Below, one piece after another: positions 61,367-64,000 of a DNA stretch of 64,000 bases; positions within the stretch are counted from its first letter, which is position 1; the number at the start of each line of letters is the position of its first letter. The DNA comes from Meridianimaribacter flavus. GTDB taxonomy: Bacteria > Bacteroidota > Bacteroidia > Flavobacteriales > Flavobacteriaceae. Where the stretch lies: positions 124,001 to 188,000 of the forward strand of contig NZ_SOQZ01000002.1 in assembly GCF_004366715.1 (NCBI RefSeq). Direction: 5' to 3'. The notes beneath the pieces were generated by a model that saw nothing but the letters and a program-made list of their open reading frames with translations, did not search any database and had not been told where the DNA came from. The position numbers were made by a program, and so were the translations under genes.

Positions 61367-62101
61367 ATGAAAGCTAATAGGAAATTTTGGATTTTATCTA
61401 TTATACCTGTGGTCTACATCTTGACCTATAATTTAAAACTAGAATATATTGGGCGTTTTCTAGAAGAAGATGGATTTGTTGAAAGTATTGGGGCTTTTGC
61501 TTTTTTAATTTCATCTGTTGTTTTTGTTTATTTATTTTTTTCAAAAAGCAGTTCTCAATTTAAATTTTTTGGCAAGTCAACAAATCGAAATGTTTATTTT
61601 TTACTTCTTGGAATCTTATTTTTCTTGGCTTTTGGCGAAGAAATTAGTTGGGGACAACGTATTTTTGGATGGAATACTCCTGAAAGGCTTAGCGAGATTA
61701 ATGCTCAAAAAGAAACCAATTTACACAACTTATGGGTCTTTCAAAGCTATAAGAAAGATGGTACACAAAAGTCATTTTTTGAAAACATGTTAAACTTTAA
61801 CAGATTATTTAATATTTTTTGGTTTTTGTTTTGTGTTGCTATACCTCTTTTTTGCTTGGTCTCAAATAAGTTTAAAAAGATTGTTGATAATATAGGTATA
61901 CCTATAGTCCCATTATGGATTGGTGTTTTTTTTGTGTTAAACTATATAGTATTTATCACTGGGGTAAACATGGATAGTGTTAATATTTCCAAATCTGATC
62001 TAAATTACGCAAATGGATTTGATGAAATTAAAGAATCATTTTACGCTGTTGGTTTTGCTGTTTTAAGTTTAGTGTTTTTGAGAAATAGGTCAAAAAGCTA
62101 A
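61367..62101 (+). CDS. Membrane protein with GEEISWGQR motif, 244 aa
   Basis: Six or so hydrophobic helices with the block FGEEISWGQRIFGW in the middle, followed by NLHNLWVFQSYKK. I recall this GEEISWGQR motif in other bacterial membrane proteins without assigned function. The start is ATG 61367; an upstream TTG (61346) is in frame. It precedes the Wzy-like gene by 117 nt and is probably part of the polysaccharide cluster. Confidence 0.65.
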   Translation: MKANRKFWILSIIPVVYILTYNLKLEYIGRFLEEDGFVESIGAFAFLISSVVFVYLFFSKSSSQFKFFGKSTNRNVYFLLLGILFFLAFGEEISWGQRIFGWNTPERLSEINAQKETNLHNLWVFQSYKKDGTQKSFFENMLNFNRLFNIFWFLFCVAIPLFCLVSNKFKKIVDNIGIPIVPLWIGVFFVLNYIVFITGVNMDSVNISKSDLNYANGFDEIKESFYAVGFAVLSLVFLRNRSKS

Positions 62102-62218
62102 CATAACTCAAACTATGTTTTAATGAAGTTTTAATAACTAAAAAAACAACTTAGCATAATACACTATATAAAAAAAACAAACTATATAATTAACTAAATA
62201 AAAAACCAATTTATCTAA

Positions 62219-63406
62219 TTGAACAATCCAAATAAGTTAATAACGTTCTTATTCTTTATGGGCTTAGGCTTAAACTTAATTTTTGTGTATTTTGAACAAG
62301 GAAGGTTATACAATAATTTTACTTATGGTGATTTATCTTTAGGACCAGAAAAGTATATCAGGTCGTTTTCAGTTATACTTATTTGCTTAACAGTAATTTT
62401 AAATCTTTTTGCGTCCAAAAAGAAGTACTTATCCAAAATATTCATAGCATTTTTTTTAATTCTCGGCTTTATTACAATAAACTATCTTGTAACAGGACCT
62501 GGAATGGACGACCTAACAGGTTTGATGGATGCTAAAGGGATTGGACCATGGCTTGCCTTCGGGTTAATTTTTACCGCTTTTGATGACTATAGGTATGATT
62601 TATTTAAAAAATTCTTAGTTATCTCAGCAATTACCATTTCATTTTTTGTTATTTACACCCTTATCTTTAATGGAATTGGTTTGTACAGAGGGCAATCGCT
62701 AGCAAAATATCGTATTTTTGCAACCAATTTAGTTTGGATAACCCCTTTTGTGTTTTTAATTTCAAAAAACAACAAAAAATTAAGAATTATAAGCATCTTT
62801 CTACTTTTTATAGGAATTGCTTCAGCTCTTATTTGTGTTACTAGATCGTTTTTATTAATTTATTTATTAGTTCTCATTTTTGATTTTTTTCATACAAAAA
62901 AAAAGACAGGTTACATTATAGGACTAGTTGTAGTGGGAATACTGTTTTTATATATGTTATTTAATACAGAATCCTTTAGTTCTTCCTATGAATTATTAGC
63001 AAAAAGAGGGTTGGAAGATTCTCGGTCTAATCAACTAGTAGAGTTCCTAACCCAATTAAATTTCTTTGACATTATAGTTGGACAAGGTTTTGAATCTTCA
63101 TACTATATTGACGGAATGGAATATAATATTCTTGACAATCAATGGCTAAAATTAATTTGGTGGGCAGGATTAATACCAGCAATCTCTTATTTTTATTTAA
63201 CAGCTTATATTCCTCTAAAACTATTTTTAAAAAAAAATCAAGACTACGAAACCAAGGTTGAGACTTTTGTTCTTATTATTTGGACTTTAGCATGTGCAGG
63301 TTTGGCCATCTATACTACAATGTCAGTTGATTTTTATTTTTTTATAATTTGCATTATTCAAGGACGACTTTTATATAAATACAGCTTGAGGAGTGACATC
63401 AGATAG
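62219..63406 (+). CDS. Wzy-like O-antigen/polysaccharide polymerase, 395 aa
   Basis: About ten to twelve hydrophobic helices with one large loop near the C-terminus (around residues 245-315, YNILDNQWLKLIWWAG nearby) match the O-antigen polymerase layout; the sequence of the family is poorly conserved. The start is TTG 62219 (directly after an in-frame stop) or ATG 62258; the TTG keeps the first helix whole. The stop overlaps the flippase start by 14 nt. Confidence 0.75.
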   Translation: MNNPNKLITFLFFMGLGLNLIFVYFEQGRLYNNFTYGDLSLGPEKYIRSFSVILICLTVILNLFASKKKYLSKIFIAFFLILGFITINYLVTGPGMDDLTGLMDAKGIGPWLAFGLIFTAFDDYRYDLFKKFLVISAITISFFVIYTLIFNGIGLYRGQSLAKYRIFATNLVWITPFVFLISKNNKKLRIISIFLLFIGIASALICVTRSFLLIYLLVLIFDFFHTKKKTGYIIGLVVVGILFLYMLFNTESFSSSYELLAKRGLEDSRSNQLVEFLTQLNFFDIIVGQGFESSYYIDGMEYNILDNQWLKLIWWAGLIPAISYFYLTAYIPLKLFLKKNQDYETKVETFVLIIWTLACAGLAIYTTMSVDFYFFIICIIQGRLLYKYSLRSDIR

Positions 63407-64000
63407 AGACACATTAAATAAAGTTTTGGCATTATACGGCTCTTCATTTATAGGCATTGTCTTAGGTTTTTCTATAAGTGTTTTTAACACAAGAGTTTTA
63501 GGCAAAGAAGCTTTTGGAGATTTCAAATTTATTGAAACTGTATTTCGTTTTATAGCAAGCATAGTATCAATTGGCGTTTTCATTTCAATAACTAGAATGT
63601 TAGCCATTGCAAAAGATAAAATTTACAGACAAAATCTTATAGGTGTTTTTGTAGTAGCATTATTAATCACTGGTTTTATTGGAGTTTTATTATTAATTAC
63701 GTTTTCTTATTTAGAGCCTATTTGGTTTTCAGATAATTTAGGTTATTTTTTTAGAAAATATGCTGTTCTATTTTTTGCAATTCTTGGCAGTATCGCATTA
63801 AAAGAAATACTAAAAGGGTTAAATAAAATTTATATACTCTCATTATTATACACTCTTCCTGCTATTTTATATTTAATTTGTGCATATAGCTACAATCTAA
63901 ACAACGTTCTATACTTTGAAGACATATTCTTTCTTTTGTATGGACTTCAATTTCTTTTTTTAATTGGAGTAATCATTGTTTTAAAGCCAAATTTTAAAAT
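63393..64000 (+). CDS. Wzx-like polysaccharide flippase, partial (3' end outside window)
   Basis: GTG 63393 opens VTSDRDTLNKVLALYGSSF, then helices IGIVLGFSISVF and FKFIETVFRFIASIVSIGV, the start of a 12-14-helix oligosaccharide flippase (MATE/MOP type). The frame is open to the window end. It overlaps the Wzy-like gene by 14 nt in another frame, so the two are co-transcribed. Wzx moves lipid-linked repeat units across the inner membrane. Confidence 0.75.
   Translation, partial: MTSDRDTLNKVLALYGSSFIGIVLGFSISVFNTRVLGKEAFGDFKFIETVFRFIASIVSIGVFISITRMLAIAKDKIYRQNLIGVFVVALLITGFIGVLLLITFSYLEPIWFSDNLGYFFRKYAVLFFAILGSIALKEILKGLNKIYILSLLYTLPAILYLICAYSYNLNNVLYFEDIFFLLYGLQFLFLIGVIIVLKPNFK

Noticed and set aside
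61367-62101. GEEISWGQR protein as a CAAX-type (CPBP) intramembrane protease
   Set aside because: The family motif is EExxxR with further conserved His residues in later helices; here the spacing differs and the later His pattern is not seen.

Overview
The window is a piece of a low-GC chromosome from a member of the Flavobacteriaceae (Bacteroidota), probably marine. The evidence is direct: five secreted proteins end in a type IX secretion (T9SS) type A sorting domain, the T9SS regulator PorX is present, LpxC is fused to FabZ, many intergenic sites match the Bacteroidota promoter element TAnnTTTG, and intervals before start codons are A-rich rather than Shine-Dalgarno-like. I see no rRNA, tRNA, CRISPR array, prophage or complete insertion sequence.

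Layout. 1-5.7 kb: minus-strand lipoproteins and T9SS cargo (a two-module BspA-type leucine-rich-repeat protein), ending in a 27-aa membrane micro-ORF and a terminator. 5.8-8.8 kb: a LytTR regulator translationally coupled to a TPR/LytS-type histidine kinase. 8.9-10.3 kb: a scar in which fragments of a KefB-like and a SnoaL-like gene lie head to head with an intact hxlR-type regulator. 10.3-14 kb: uncharacterised secreted proteins, one with a TonB-like C-terminus. 14.2-20 kb: membrane protein, OmpA-family lipoprotein, a complete vanadium-haloperoxidase/PAP2-type enzyme exported by T9SS, DUF3817 plus MscS channel. 20-28 kb: housekeeping and small genes (thioesterase, DUF72, GreA-like, RDD, DUF2461, DUF1328, CorA, TruA-like) and an M43 metalloprotease.

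29.7-37.2 kb: a complete histidine operon, hisG-D-C-B-H-A-F-IE, all on the minus strand, preceded by a classical attenuator: an 18-aa leader peptide with five His codons, a predicted antiterminator and a terminator. Small palindromic repeats sit in three of its internal gaps. 37.2-46 kb: SH3-like, prohibitin, VWA and FabG proteins, an M16 peptidase and sucD. 46-52.6 kb: a lipid A/EF-P operon (HD protein, lpxD, lpxC-fabZ, lpxA, efp, second lpxD), with a 31-codon ORF exactly filling the lpxC-lpxA gap. 52.6-57.2 kb: porX, tsaE, a small exported peptide overlapping a membrane protein gene, alanine dehydrogenase. 57.2-60.9 kb: a 1.2 kaa pectate-lyase-like T9SS protein with nine Ig-like repeats. 61.4-64 kb: the start of a polysaccharide cluster (membrane protein, Wzy-like polymerase, Wzx-like flippase running off the end).

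No wholly new multi-gene system is evident. The strongest specific observations are the his attenuator, the repeat elements inside the his operon, the coupled micro-ORF between lpxC and lpxA, the kefB/SnoaL/hxlR deletion scar and the 639-bp higher-order duplication in the lyase gene. All functional calls rest on motif recognition, with no database search.
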